Under the pieces are notes generated by a model. The model saw only the letters and a list, made by a program, of their open reading frames with translations. It was not told the origin of the DNA and did not search any database. Shown one piece after another: positions 1 to 9,633 of a stretch of 64,000 nucleotides of DNA. Both the position numbers and the translations under genes were made by a program. Source of the stretch: Flectonema sp. DT1601 (lineage: Eukaryota > Euglenozoa > Diplonemea > Diplonemida > Diplonemidae); assembly GCA_964019425.1 (NCBI GenBank), contig OZ025819.1:761840-825839 (forward strand), read 5' to 3'. Positions within the stretch are counted from its first letter, which is position 1, and every line of letters begins with the position of its first letter.

Positions 1-2
1 AC

Positions 3-1208
3 ATCGGTGAGGCGATTCCTCTTGTGAATGGAAAGTGTCTTCACAGTTACTTAGCACCTGATAAAAATCAAGAAAAATGTGTCCTTCCAGGGAGAATTGA
101 CATTGGTAGACACTATACATTAACAGGTGGAATTACTGGAAGGAAAGAACCGTTTAAAAGTTTGGTTTCTCGGGTGAAGTCATTTGGTATTTATAATTTT
201 CACATCCATAACAATCCAGTTCTTAAAAAACTTTTTAAGAAACCGAATTTCGCAAACGCTGCTAAGAAGATCTGTCCACCTAACAAACAATACCTCGACC
301 CCTTTCAGTTTAATTACATTGTTCAGTTACCAGGTCAAACTGTTGCAGCTCATATTGACGGAGTTTATTTTAATAAGGCAACTCGTCTTGATATTCCGCA
401 ATGGTTATTGGCGGCTATGAAATTTTCTGGATATTTTGAATCTGAATTCATACCTCAAGTTCAAGTCGTTGGATATATTCACCAGTGGGAAGACTTAGAG
501 AGAAAAGGTGAATTTATAGTGTGGAATCCTGAAGTGCAAACTTTTCAACCAACTCGACTAACTGGACTCGCTGTTGACGGTTCTCAAGTTGTTCACGCAG
601 CAGCTGACTACTGTCCTGATCAGCAAGCTCCAGATATCGATAAAGATTTGAAGAGTTTGTTGCAGTACGTTGATACTGACTTGTGGGCCTTAAAGGTAAA
701 CAACACAGCAGTTAGGATGTACAGAACTAACGACCTTCGTATCAGCGTTGTCTACCGCGCCAGATGCTTTGAAAACGAAGAAGCAAAAAATCAATTCACA
801 AAAAATTCACGAGATAAAATAAACAGATGGACTCTTGACGAAATCCTCGACACATTAAAAAACGGATTGGTAGAAAAAGGGGTTTTCGGTAGTATAGAAG
901 ACATCAACAAGGTCTCATCAATGACTCTCGCCCTTGCGATCTTAAGAACCTATATTCAGTACCCAATGCCGCCTTCGATAATACCTGTTAATGTTTGCTT
1001 TATTCCTGATTTCTATCCTTATTTACCATTTGGTCTTTGTGCTGTTATGGAGATCATGATGTTCTCCATGATGAGGTCTCTGCTTAATAATAAAAATAGA
1101 CTGCCTGATTGGATGGGAAATATTTATCGTTCAATTGACGTACTTAGGGCATTCTTTAGATTACTATTTGTGTTAACTTTTTTGTTGTTTTGCGTTTGTG
1201 TAGTTTAA
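3..1208 (+). CDS. 2OG-Fe(II) oxygenase-like protein with C-terminal membrane segments (5' partial)
   Basis: The frame is open to the left edge of the window, so the true start lies outside; no ATG near the edge marks a start. Counting residues from the codon at 24, an HID triad sits at 110-112 (base 351), a candidate distal His at 191 (base 594) and a candidate 2-oxoglutarate-binding Arg at 239 (RISVVYR). The order HxD...H...R is that of 2-oxoglutarate/Fe(II) dioxygenases, and the stretch around LPGQTVAAHIDG reminds me of uncharacterised oxygenase-like proteins of algae and other protists; that resemblance is from memory. The last ~75 residues hold two hydrophobic segments (about 318-356 and 372-394), suggesting membrane anchoring at the C-terminus. 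The substrate cannot be read from the sequence. Oxygenase assignment is moderate; the reading frame itself is secure. Confidence 0.6.
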   Translation: MGEAIPLVNGKCLHSYLAPDKNQEKCVLPGRIDIGRHYTLTGGITGRKEPFKSLVSRVKSFGIYNFHIHNNPVLKKLFKKPNFANAAKKICPPNKQYLDPFQFNYIVQLPGQTVAAHIDGVYFNKATRLDIPQWLLAAMKFSGYFESEFIPQVQVVGYIHQWEDLERKGEFIVWNPEVQTFQPTRLTGLAVDGSQVVHAAADYCPDQQAPDIDKDLKSLLQYVDTDLWALKVNNTAVRMYRTNDLRISVVYRARCFENEEAKNQFTKNSRDKINRWTLDEILDTLKNGLVEKGVFGSIEDINKVSSMTLALAILRTYIQYPMPPSIIPVNVCFIPDFYPYLPFGLCAVMEIMMFSMMRSLLNNKNRLPDWMGNIYRSIDVLRAFFRLLFVLTFLLFCVCVV

Positions 1209-2158
1209 GGCGTTTCCTCCTTAAGAAGATTTTCTTTTTAGGTTGCTACTTACTAGATATCCTTTCCCCTATTTTTAACTCTCTGTGGGTTGATTGCTAA
1301 CCCGGTGTTGAAGTCCTCGTGGAAGATTCTTTTGTGTGCGTTTGAAAGTGATGTGTTGATTACCTCTCTCTCTTTAAAAGTACCACCCCTTTGATGTGTA
1401 CTCATCTCTGAGATGAGGAAATTACTTTGTTCAATGCCGCTTCTCTAGAGCGGTAGCGAGTGGCATGTATCGGATCTTATTATCACCTTTAAAAAAAAAA
1501 AAAAAAAAAAAAAAATCTACCTGTTTGTATCCAATCGCTTTCCTAGGATACTTCGTGTCTAGAGTGAGAGTAGCAGTTGATCATTTTTATGTATTCTCAT
1601 TAATGAATTAGTTCTCTGTTTTTTTCACACGTGAAGTCAGATTACGATAACTGAAGTCTACCCTAGTCAAAGAAGGTAGTGCATCGTACGAACGTAGCAG
1701 CAGGTCGGGAATTTTTTTTCAAAGTTATGTTATTTACGTACGTCAGGTATTTTCAAACAACAATAATCCTTTCAAGCATAACTCTTCTCCTCCATCGATT
1801 TTTATTTTTTATTTTACAATTATTCTTTACAACGCTGTCTCTGACAGTCTTGTTTGATGTGTGTGATTCGTATTTTATTATCTACCTCTTTACCTAAACC
1901 AGGTCGACGAATAATAAATAATATTCTCTTCTGATATAAACGAAGGAACATAGACAAGTGCTGTTCAACTACGTTAGTGTGACCTCCATCTGGTGATTCG
2001 TATTTTATTATCTACCTCTTTACCTAAACCAGGTCATCCAACAAGTGAATAATATTCTTATTTACTAAAAATGATTTCAATCAGTCTCCTCTGTCTGAAG
2101 TATCCCTCGATTAATTATCACTTTTAACAGTAAGCGTGCAGCACGTATTACTTAAAAT
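1209..2158. other. Spacer with poly(A) tract and copy A of repeat R1
   Basis: No gene seen. It holds a ~25-base A tract near 1491-1515 and, at 1863-2121, the dispersed repeat R1. A possible splice acceptor (tttaacag, AG at 2129-2130) lies 28 bases before the next ATG. Confidence 0.6.
1863..2121 (+). repeat. Dispersed repeat R1, copy A
   Basis: About 260 bases nearly identical to 60492-60735 and partly to 60218-60338. It contains an internal direct repeat (the segment starting at 1863 recurs at 1995). It ends just before the 5' leader of the gene at 2159, exactly as copy C ends just before the gene at 60780. Confidence 0.9.
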
Positions 2159-3274
2159 ATGTGCCGACCGCGTCCAAGCAATACATTAAAATGGACTTTA
2201 TTATTATTTATATTTAATGTACAATATGGATGTTGTCAGAATACAACAGGCGACGCACCAGTTGACTCTCCAAAAGACGAAGCGGTCGATAACGATGTCG
2301 CTGTTTTAGTATTGGGTGCTGTGGGTGGAGTATGTTGTTTTCATTTTTATTTTTTCCATTTTGACAACCATTGTAAGAACGAGAAAAGAATATTGGGCAA
2401 CACACGTAAAGCTCCTTTAGCTTTATGTCAGTTTTAAGTCGGTTCACGGGTTTCGTGACACAAACAAAACATCAACAAGTGTTATATTTTACTATTTTTC
2501 TATACCCCAATTTCTTACTAAATTCTGAAAAAAAAAAAAAAAAATTCAAATCAGATCCTCGCCATCTGTATAATATTAATCATACTGACGCAAATATTCT
2601 TCAAAACAAGTAAAAAAGATGAAAAAAGCGAATTAGAGGGAATTGAACTTGACAAGCTAAATGACACCACAGGATCCGTATGTTATAATTTCATAAATCT
2701 TGTCACGACTGATGAAGAAGTTCTCAACCAAAAAAAAAAAAAAAAAAAACAGTATCAAACAAACGATTCACGTCGTTCTTCCAGCAGAAACAAATTAGCT
2801 CAGGAACTCCAATCTAAGTATCCGCAGTTTACAATCGAGGAGCTCGTGTATTTGTTGAAAGTTGAGAATTGGAATATAAATAATGCTGAAGGCAGAATAA
2901 TATCTGGAGCATACGTCTCGATAAAAGAACGAGAATCTCAACCGGGGATCACAGATGAACGGAGTTCCCAACATAGTGGAAGTAGGATATCTGGTAACAG
3001 TAAAAGGTACTCAGAAGGAACACCCGCAACACCGTTATCACGGGGGAGTAGTAAAGGATTGCACCAAACATGGGGAGGAATACCGTCTGGTAGGGGGAGG
3101 GGTTCAAAAAGAAAAACCCCACGTGAATACTCTCTAGGTCAGTCACTTACTGCTAGCAGCGGACTGAGACAAGAGCTGCTGCCATTCGAGAGGATTGAAG
3201 ATACCAGATCTGAAACACCCATTCAAAAACCATCACGAAATTTAAGTTATAAACTTGTTGTTGTAGACGGCTAG
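2159..3274 (+). CDS. Type I membrane protein with cytosolic CUE/UBA-like segment (three exons)
   Basis: Inferred exons: 2159-2329, 2555-2677 and 2753-3274, giving 271 residues. Exon 1 encodes a signal peptide (hydrophobic TLLLFIFNV, then Cys-Cys-Gln-Asn) and a short acidic ectodomain; the transmembrane helix is split by intron 1, VLVLGAVGG joining ILAICIILIILTQIFF in frame. Downstream is an acidic stretch, then KLAQELQSKYPQFTIEELVY...NWNINNAEGRI, which has the spacing of a three-helix CUE/UBA-type ubiquitin-binding fold, then an Arg/Gly/Ser-rich tail. Intron 1 has a GTATGT donor and a TACTAA branch site. Intron 2 has GTATGT...CAG, is 75 bases and free of in-frame stops, so its removal is likely but not certain. 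CUE assignment is tentative; I do not recognise the protein. Confidence 0.6.
2330..2554 (+). other. Intron 1 of the CUE-like membrane protein gene
   Basis: GTATGT donor after codon GGA, TTACTAAAT branch site near 2517-2525, A tract, then TCAG. Phase 0. It contains repeat R2 copy 1. Confidence 0.75.
2372..2507 (+). repeat. Dispersed repeat R2, copy 1 (inside an intron)
   Basis: Shared with 35894-36034 (same strand) and 8117-8269 (opposite strand). Diagnostic core around TAAGTCGGTTCACGGGTTTC. Confidence 0.85.
2678..2752 (+). other. Probable intron 2 of the CUE-like membrane protein gene
   Basis: GTATGT...A20-CAG, 75 bases, phase 0, no in-frame stop, so retention would add 25 residues ending in poly-Lys. 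Donor and acceptor match the other introns of the window. Confidence 0.6.
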
Positions 3275-3899
3275 GAGACTACAGAAGGCTTCTCTTTATC
3301 CCTAATGAGAATCACAATCAAATCAAATTAAGATTCTGTTCAAGAATTCTTGGTTGGGGGATTATTTCTCTTTTGAACATTCTAAAAGACTTTTTTTTTT
3401 TTTTTTTTTTTTTTTGTTGTGTTCATTCTGTCAGTGGAATTGTCTGTATTGACCGATGGCTATTATTCGTGTTTTGTAGTATTTTTTTTTTTTTTTTTTT
3501 TTTACTGCCTGTTAGAGAGAGTTATCAACTTCGCTGTTGTGGATGCGAATGAATTGCCTATGATGATGGTCCTCGTTTTTTTTTTCTTTTTTTTTTTTTT
3601 TTTCCGTTTCTGTTTTTTCAAATCAACCAATCACTTGTTATATTGAAAAAAAACATAAGGCTATCAGCGTTTTTTTTCCCTCTTACCTTTTTTTTTTTTT
3701 TTAAAATTTTTAAAAAGTTCCGTACCTATCTGTCCCCCCTGTGATGTATTTATCTTCCCCTTTACATCTTTTCAATCGGACTTAACGTTCCCCTCCCGTC
3801 TTACCCCTACTTTTATGATTGTTTGGAGTTATAACAAAGTAACTACATCCTAGTCTTGCTAACTAAGATGCTTCAGTCACAACAGATGATTGACTTACT

Positions 3900-4092
3900 T
3901 CTACACCATACTGATGATGAGAGAATAGAGGTAAGAGGTATATGGATTACTCTCGAAACCTAATAGTTACTTTAAAAAGGCTAAGTTAAGCATCACACCT
4001 AGTCACTGTATCTCAGAACTAATGTTAATTATCGTTATGTTGTTTATGATACAATACATTTGTATTTTACGTACGAAATCAAACAGTTAACC
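3900..4092 (+). repeat. Dispersed repeat R3, copy 1
   Basis: Related to 6030-6165, 6860-7075, part of 7440-7490 and part of 9535-9575. Shared landmarks are GGATTACTCTCGAAA, TAGTCACTGTATC, TTATCGTTATGTTGTTT and TGTATTTTACGTAC. A linked motif (CTTACCCCTACTTTTATGAT) occurs at 3800-3819 and 4101-4120. Confidence 0.7.
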
Positions 4093-5530
4093 CCCTCCGT
4101 CTTACCCCTACTTTTATGATTGTTAGGAGATGTTATTATCACCGACAAAAGAACTAACTTTTATTTGAAATAGACGTAGTTCGGTTCGTCTAAACAGCAG
4201 GACGGTGACAATATAATGAGTGTGTAACAACTCACCTGTTGAATGAACCGGTCCCGAATATATTAATTTGCCCCGTTGTCTGTCTATCAAGGTTCGGTAT
4301 TGTGTAATCTATGACGAACATTGAAGGCCGAAGTGGGGGAGTAGGCTCCTAACTTTTTTTTTTTATGTTTTATATATTGCAATCACAACCGTCTTGCACA
4401 ATGAGAAGTTGTGGTGTCACTAATAATGACTCGTTAAAGCAAAATACCACACCAGGTCATGTAGTCAACACACTCGTTGATTAGATGATGGGTGACACGA
4501 CAATTAGAGTGATGATGTAATTTCGGTCGGAAGATCTCCACCGAAATAAAAAAAAAAAAAAAAAAAAAAGATACACAAAATAAATAGATGTATATCGCTC
4601 TCTTTCCGACGTCTTATCTAGTTTAAAGTTATCTATTGCATCTGTTTCCCATATTGTTTATCGTGACATGCGAAATACTTTTCTTTTTTTAAAGATTTGT
4701 AACGAAAAGACTTGTCGTTGTTGTTATGCTCCCTGTTGACACTTGAATGGAGCGAGGTAGTCATTGTGTGTGTTTCGTTTCGGATTTTGATGTTGGAGTG
4801 ATACTACATTCATACTCAATTGATAATCATCATAAACAACAATATACGAGCGCTGTTAGATTCGTATGATGGCAGATTCTGCGAACAACTGCTCTATAGA
4901 CAATGTTTTTTTTTTTTTTTTTCTTCTTCGTACAAACCGTTGTTTTAAATAGTGTTAATAGTGTTAGTGGACCTCATTGTCGGTAACAATTCTCAATTAC
5001 TTATTACATTTTAAAAAAATGAGATTTTTTTTTTCAGATTTGGTCTGCTTTCGTAGAGGTGAATAAATCACCATAGTAACTATGTTCTTTATGATGATTA
5101 ATGTTCAAACAGACATCACGTAGGTAGTTTTATTTGCCCCCCCAGGACATCCCAGTTTTTTTTTGTCTCTCGCGACGGTCGTTTTATTTCAACCGAAGTA
5201 AATATAAAAAGAGGATTCTTTTTTTTTTTTTTTTTTTTTTTTCCCCGAAGCGGCAATTTCTCTTAACAAGAAACTGTCAATCAATCAAAAAGAGTGTTCG
5301 TAAAACGTTGGCAGGAAAATACCGCATCACAGGTATCCTGGTGGTGGCTTCCTAGACTTTAAAAGCATTCTTCAGTAGAAGCTACCTGTGGGAACTGTGC
5401 CCTCGATTGCGAATCCATGTTCCATGTTGTGATTATTCTTTTTTTTTTTTTTGTCATCGAACAATTTCTTTTTGTACAAGGTAAAAAATAGAATGATACA
5501 GTTTTGTGTATGACAAAAATAAAATTAGTG

Positions 5531-5562
<32 letters not shown>

Positions 5563-6029
5563 TTTATATTTTCATCGAAGATATGCGAAACTTCTCAGTT
5601 TAACCTTTTGTTGCTTTATTTTAAGTTATAGTTTATTTACTGTTTTTACAAAAAAAAAAAAATCTAATTTAGTTTTTTTTACAGCAAAATCTATCTTTTT
5701 TTTTCAAAAAAAGAAGTATACTTTTCTATAAATTTTTGTTCGACCGATCCTGTTCTTAATTTTTTTTTTTTTTTTTCACCTTTCCCTCCCTGCCTTTTTT
5801 ATTTTTGCGCGTTTATTTTTAATTTACAGCTGTTTTTTTTTTTTTTTTTTTTTTTTTTCACTGTTGCATTTTTAGCGAACCGGCCTCCACCAAAGAAATC
5901 TTGGCAAAACATATTTAACGATGCCTTGTTTTATAGTGAGAGTTTAAAGACCTGTGGTATTCTTCCCAGATAGATCTTTTTTTTTTTTTTTTTTTGTATC
6001 GTATTAAAGTCTCCTCTCCCTTTCAGGAT

Positions 6030-6165
6030 TATAGTTACTTTTTAAAAAGGCTAAAATTAAGTCACACACCATAGTTCACTGTATCCTTAACAGATTTGTT
6101 AAATTATCGTTTACGTTAATATGATACAAAAGCATTGTTTGTAATTTTTATAAAATTCAAACAAT
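6030..6165 (+). repeat. Dispersed repeat R3, copy 2 (diverged)
   Basis: Aligns to 3965-4090 with many small insertions (ATAGTTACTTTTTAAAAAGG, then TTCACTGTATCCTTAACAG, then a diverged TTATCGTT stretch). Confidence 0.55.
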
Positions 6166-6530
6166 CAATCTCCCCATTCAGGTCATTTTTTTTTCTTTCT
6201 TTTATTTTTATTTAGTTGTTTTCAACCTGTTAACCTAAAACCCGGAACAGCAGTAGATGAGATGAGAGTTCCGCTGATCAAAAGCAATTATATGCTGGCC
6301 CGTCTTAGCGAGCTTCGATGGACATTAAGAAATTCAGTTTCTTTGAAATAAAATAAATTGATAAATCCGATTTCATCAAAAAAACTGAAGTCCCTCTCGG
6401 AACTTACTGATGAAGGCCTAAGTCGGGACAAGTAGTATGAGATTAAGGCTCTGAAACAAGCAGAACAATGTGATTTTATAACTTTTTTTTTTTTTTTTTT
6501 TTGTACCGACGTAATCGGAGAAGAAACTAT

Positions 6531-6759
6531 TCAGATTGAAAGCCGACATTTCTTATGTTCATTTTCCCCGTGCGACAGGAATTTGTCTGCGTTCAGCGAA
6601 AAGCTATGCCAGGAGTCAACCCAAATACTGTGCTGTAATTGTCGGCTGGAGTCGGAAGGGGCCAGCCCCAACTAGCACCCCAGTCGACGGTGGACAACAC
6701 GGTACTCGTGGCCCAGGCCGCGTTCAACGAAATATAAGGCTAATCTGAATGGTTTTAAA
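6531..6759 (+). repeat. Dispersed repeat R4, copy 1 with insertion
   Basis: Its ends match 18733-18832 (CAGATTGAAA...GCCGA; TCTGCGTTCA; GTTCAACGAAATA; GGCTA.TCTGAATGG). A GC-rich block of ~120 bases (about 6602-6721) is present here and absent from the other copy. Confidence 0.65.
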
Positions 6760-6859
6760 ATATTTTTTAACTTATAATTTAACTAAGCTGCAAGATAGAA
6801 CAGATCCCATCTTTTTTACGAGTGAGGGAGAGATGGTGATTTTTCTTTTTATTATTGAC

Positions 6860-7075
6860 TAACTGCTACCATAACGGATGATGAGTGAATGGAGGTAAAG
6901 AGATACATGGATTACTCTCGAAAAACCAAAAAAAATAAATAAAAAAAAAAAATGATTATTTTCGATAAACCTAGTCACTGTATCTTAAAAAAAAAACTAA
7001 TGTTAACTTTATATCGTTATGTTGTTTTTGTGATATGATATATTTTGTATTTTACGTACAAAATCAAGCAGTTAA
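6860..7075 (+). repeat. Dispersed repeat R3, copy 3
   Basis: Matches copy 1 (GGATTACTCTCGAAA, CTAGTCACTGTATCT, TATCGTTATGTTGTTT, TGTATTTTACGTACAAAATC) with homopolymer insertions. Confidence 0.65.
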
Positions 7076-8116
7076 TACCCCCGTAAATATCTTTATAACC
7101 CCCCTCCAAAAAAAAAAATTATATATTTTTCCATTTTTTTATGTTTTTTGAACCGAAGTCTCTTATCGTCTGTGAGAGTCTCACGGTTAGCTGGTAGCTA
7201 TATAACTGTTACCCTGTTGAGATTTTCCTGACTTTTTTTTTTTTTTTTTGGCTTCCTAGGCTTCGTGAATACATAAATAAATAAAAAAAACTCTTTTGAA
7301 TTAAGAACTACAAATATTATTATTATTATTATTATTTTTTTCAGTTCAAGAATCAACTTTGATATTGATTTTTTTTTGTTTTTAGCATTTTTAAAAGTTG
7401 TTGTCAAAGTTTCACGTCCCCTCCCTCCCCCCAAAAATGTTTTTATGATACAACACAGTTGTAATTTTTACAAAATCGAACATACATCCCCCCCCAAAAA
7501 AAAAAAATATAACTCGGCACTCATTAGTTGGTTATCTTCGCATTTTATTTTAATCGTTAAAATAAATAATCAGTCACTGTTGATGTGTTCTCTCAGCTGA
7601 GAACATGAATAGGAAACCTAATGCTGCGGTAACCTCCTTGTATGGTTCGAATGATTTAAAAAAAAAAAAGTATCAAGTTACTCCCTCGTTAGTACCAAAT
7701 AGCGTTACCCATTCCCGTGTGTCGTCTGTTATGGTATCATACCTGTTTTATTAATTATTTTATAAAAAAGAGCTTCTGGGTTCATGATACGTAAGTATGG
7801 TGTCACTCGTTGCTTATTCAACTTTTTTCAACATAGTGTGTTGCTTTGCTTTGGGTGATGTTGTTTATTTCGTAAATAAATAATATTTCTTCCCTCCATA
7901 ACAAAGAAAAAAAAATTTTTTAGTGGCGGCTTTTATCTTTCAGTGTGAAATCACAAACCTTCACTTCTACACTTTTTATTGTTCTTGCGAAGTGATCAGA
8001 ACTGATTGAGAAGGTTGGATAAAACGTTTTTTTTTTTTTTTTTTTTTTTTTTCCCCTCCTCCATCTCGAAGAGCTAATTTTTCTAAAAAAAAAAAGAAAT
8101 GGCTTTTATCTTAAAA

Positions 8117-8269
8117 CTATACAGAAAAATAGTAAAATATAACACTTGTTGATGTTTTGTTTATTTGTGTCACGAAACCCGTGAACCGACTTAAAACTGA
8201 TATAAAGCTAAAGGAGGTTTACGTGTACTGCCCAACATTATTTTTCGTTCTTACAATACTTGTTAAATG
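8117..8269 (-). repeat. Dispersed repeat R2, copy 2 (inverted)
   Basis: Reverse complement of the element at 2372-2507 and 35894-36034; includes AAACCCGTGAACCGACTTAA on the + strand. The longest shared span is with copy 3, which also has the CTGTATAG edge. Confidence 0.85.
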
Positions 8270-8940
8270 TAAAATTAAATTACATCTCTTCAGCTGAAGC
8301 TAATTCAACAATCTGTGAGTTACCCTCCTAGAGCACTCATAATATACAGTAACGTTTGGATTAAAAAGAATTACCAACACGAACACCTTTATAGGCCTTT
8401 CGTTGTTTCCAGTTGCGCACAAAATAAGAAAAAAACAAAACAAAGTGTGAGAATTAGTTATTGTAAACATAAAAAAAAAAAAAAACTTTCTTTTTAGCTT
8501 GCCGCCCTTGTTCTGCTTGGTTACTTTATATATTCCCTCTTCTTTTTATGCACCTTTCCTTTTTCTTTTTTTTCTTTTTTGTTGGGTGTTGAGATTCTGG
8601 CTCTCGCTGGCCTGGATTCGATGCCTGATAAACCGTATGTGGAACTTATCTTAAGTGGATATTATGTGTTTTGAACAAAAGAAATTTCCTGTAAAAAAAA
8701 ATAAAATAAAAACAACAATAAACCTGTATAGAGTATGCATCGTTTTAATGATTTGTAGCAATGAGTGTGTATTTAGTGAAGTTTTGTGTGCCTTTTGGGG
8801 GATTTGGCATCGAAAAAAAGAGAATTAATTTGTTTAACTTTAGGCCCACCTGTGGTTATTGTAGTAAAATTGCTATTAGTCATTTCATTCATATGTCAGT
8901 GGTTTGTTTGCTTTGTTGTCAAAAAAAAAAAGTAGAAAAC

Positions 8941-8983
<43 letters not shown>

Positions 8984-9633
8984 ACCAAGATTTCAAATTT
9001 CCATTCTTTATGAATATCTGAAAACACGATGTTTTTTTTTCTAAATTTCTTTACGAGCAAGTCTTCTCTTTTGATTTTTTTATAAAAAAAAAAAATAATT
9101 TAAAACGGGTGGAGAACCCCCTTCTTATTATTGGACTGCATAATTTATTACTAAAGCGTCGTGAACACTTAGTTTTCTTGAATCATGGAAGCAAAAGAGG
9201 AAAATAAAATTGCAAAAAAAAAAAAAAAAAAAAGGATTTCCCTTGCAAAAGTTTAAATGCTTTTTGTTATATAGTTTTCTAGTAGTTGCAGCTGATTTTT
9301 TTTTTTTTTTTTTTGTTTGCCCCATTATTTTGCGGCAGATAAGTTTTTTTTTTTTTTTTTTTTTCATTACCTAGTTCTGTTTTTTTAGTTCAGTAGTACT
9401 ACTTGTGTTCTTGTTTGGACTTCTTTTTTTTTTGCTTTTTTTTTTTGCTTTATTTTAAAATTATCGATTTCACTCCACTCATCAGGTAGTACTCAGAGAT
9501 CAGGTTATTAAATTACTTCAAAAGACTGAACTAAATCGTCACCATAGTTCAACTGTATCCTTAATGGTTTAGAAATCACGTACTCTGTTTTTAATTATTC
9601 CATCTCACCTCACACAGTGCAATCCATTGTAGA

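Larger units (their letters stand above)
3275..9633. other. Gene-poor region rich in poly(T)/poly(A) tracts and decayed repeats
   Basis: No gene supported. It has many A or T homopolymers of 12-30 bases (for example 3391-3415, 5219-5242, 5529-5557, 5830-5858, 8029-8052, 8943-8980), (ATT)n near 7315-7336, and fragments of repeat families R2, R3 and R4. Short reading frames here are translations of the homopolymers. An AG acceptor-like site (cacctcacacag, AG at 9616-9617) precedes the MORN gene. Confidence 0.6.

Noticed and set aside
3419-3646. Open frame rich in Phe
   Set aside because: It translates T tracts; no domain, no regular composition. The same holds for many short frames in 3.3-9.6 kb and 50.6-56.9 kb.
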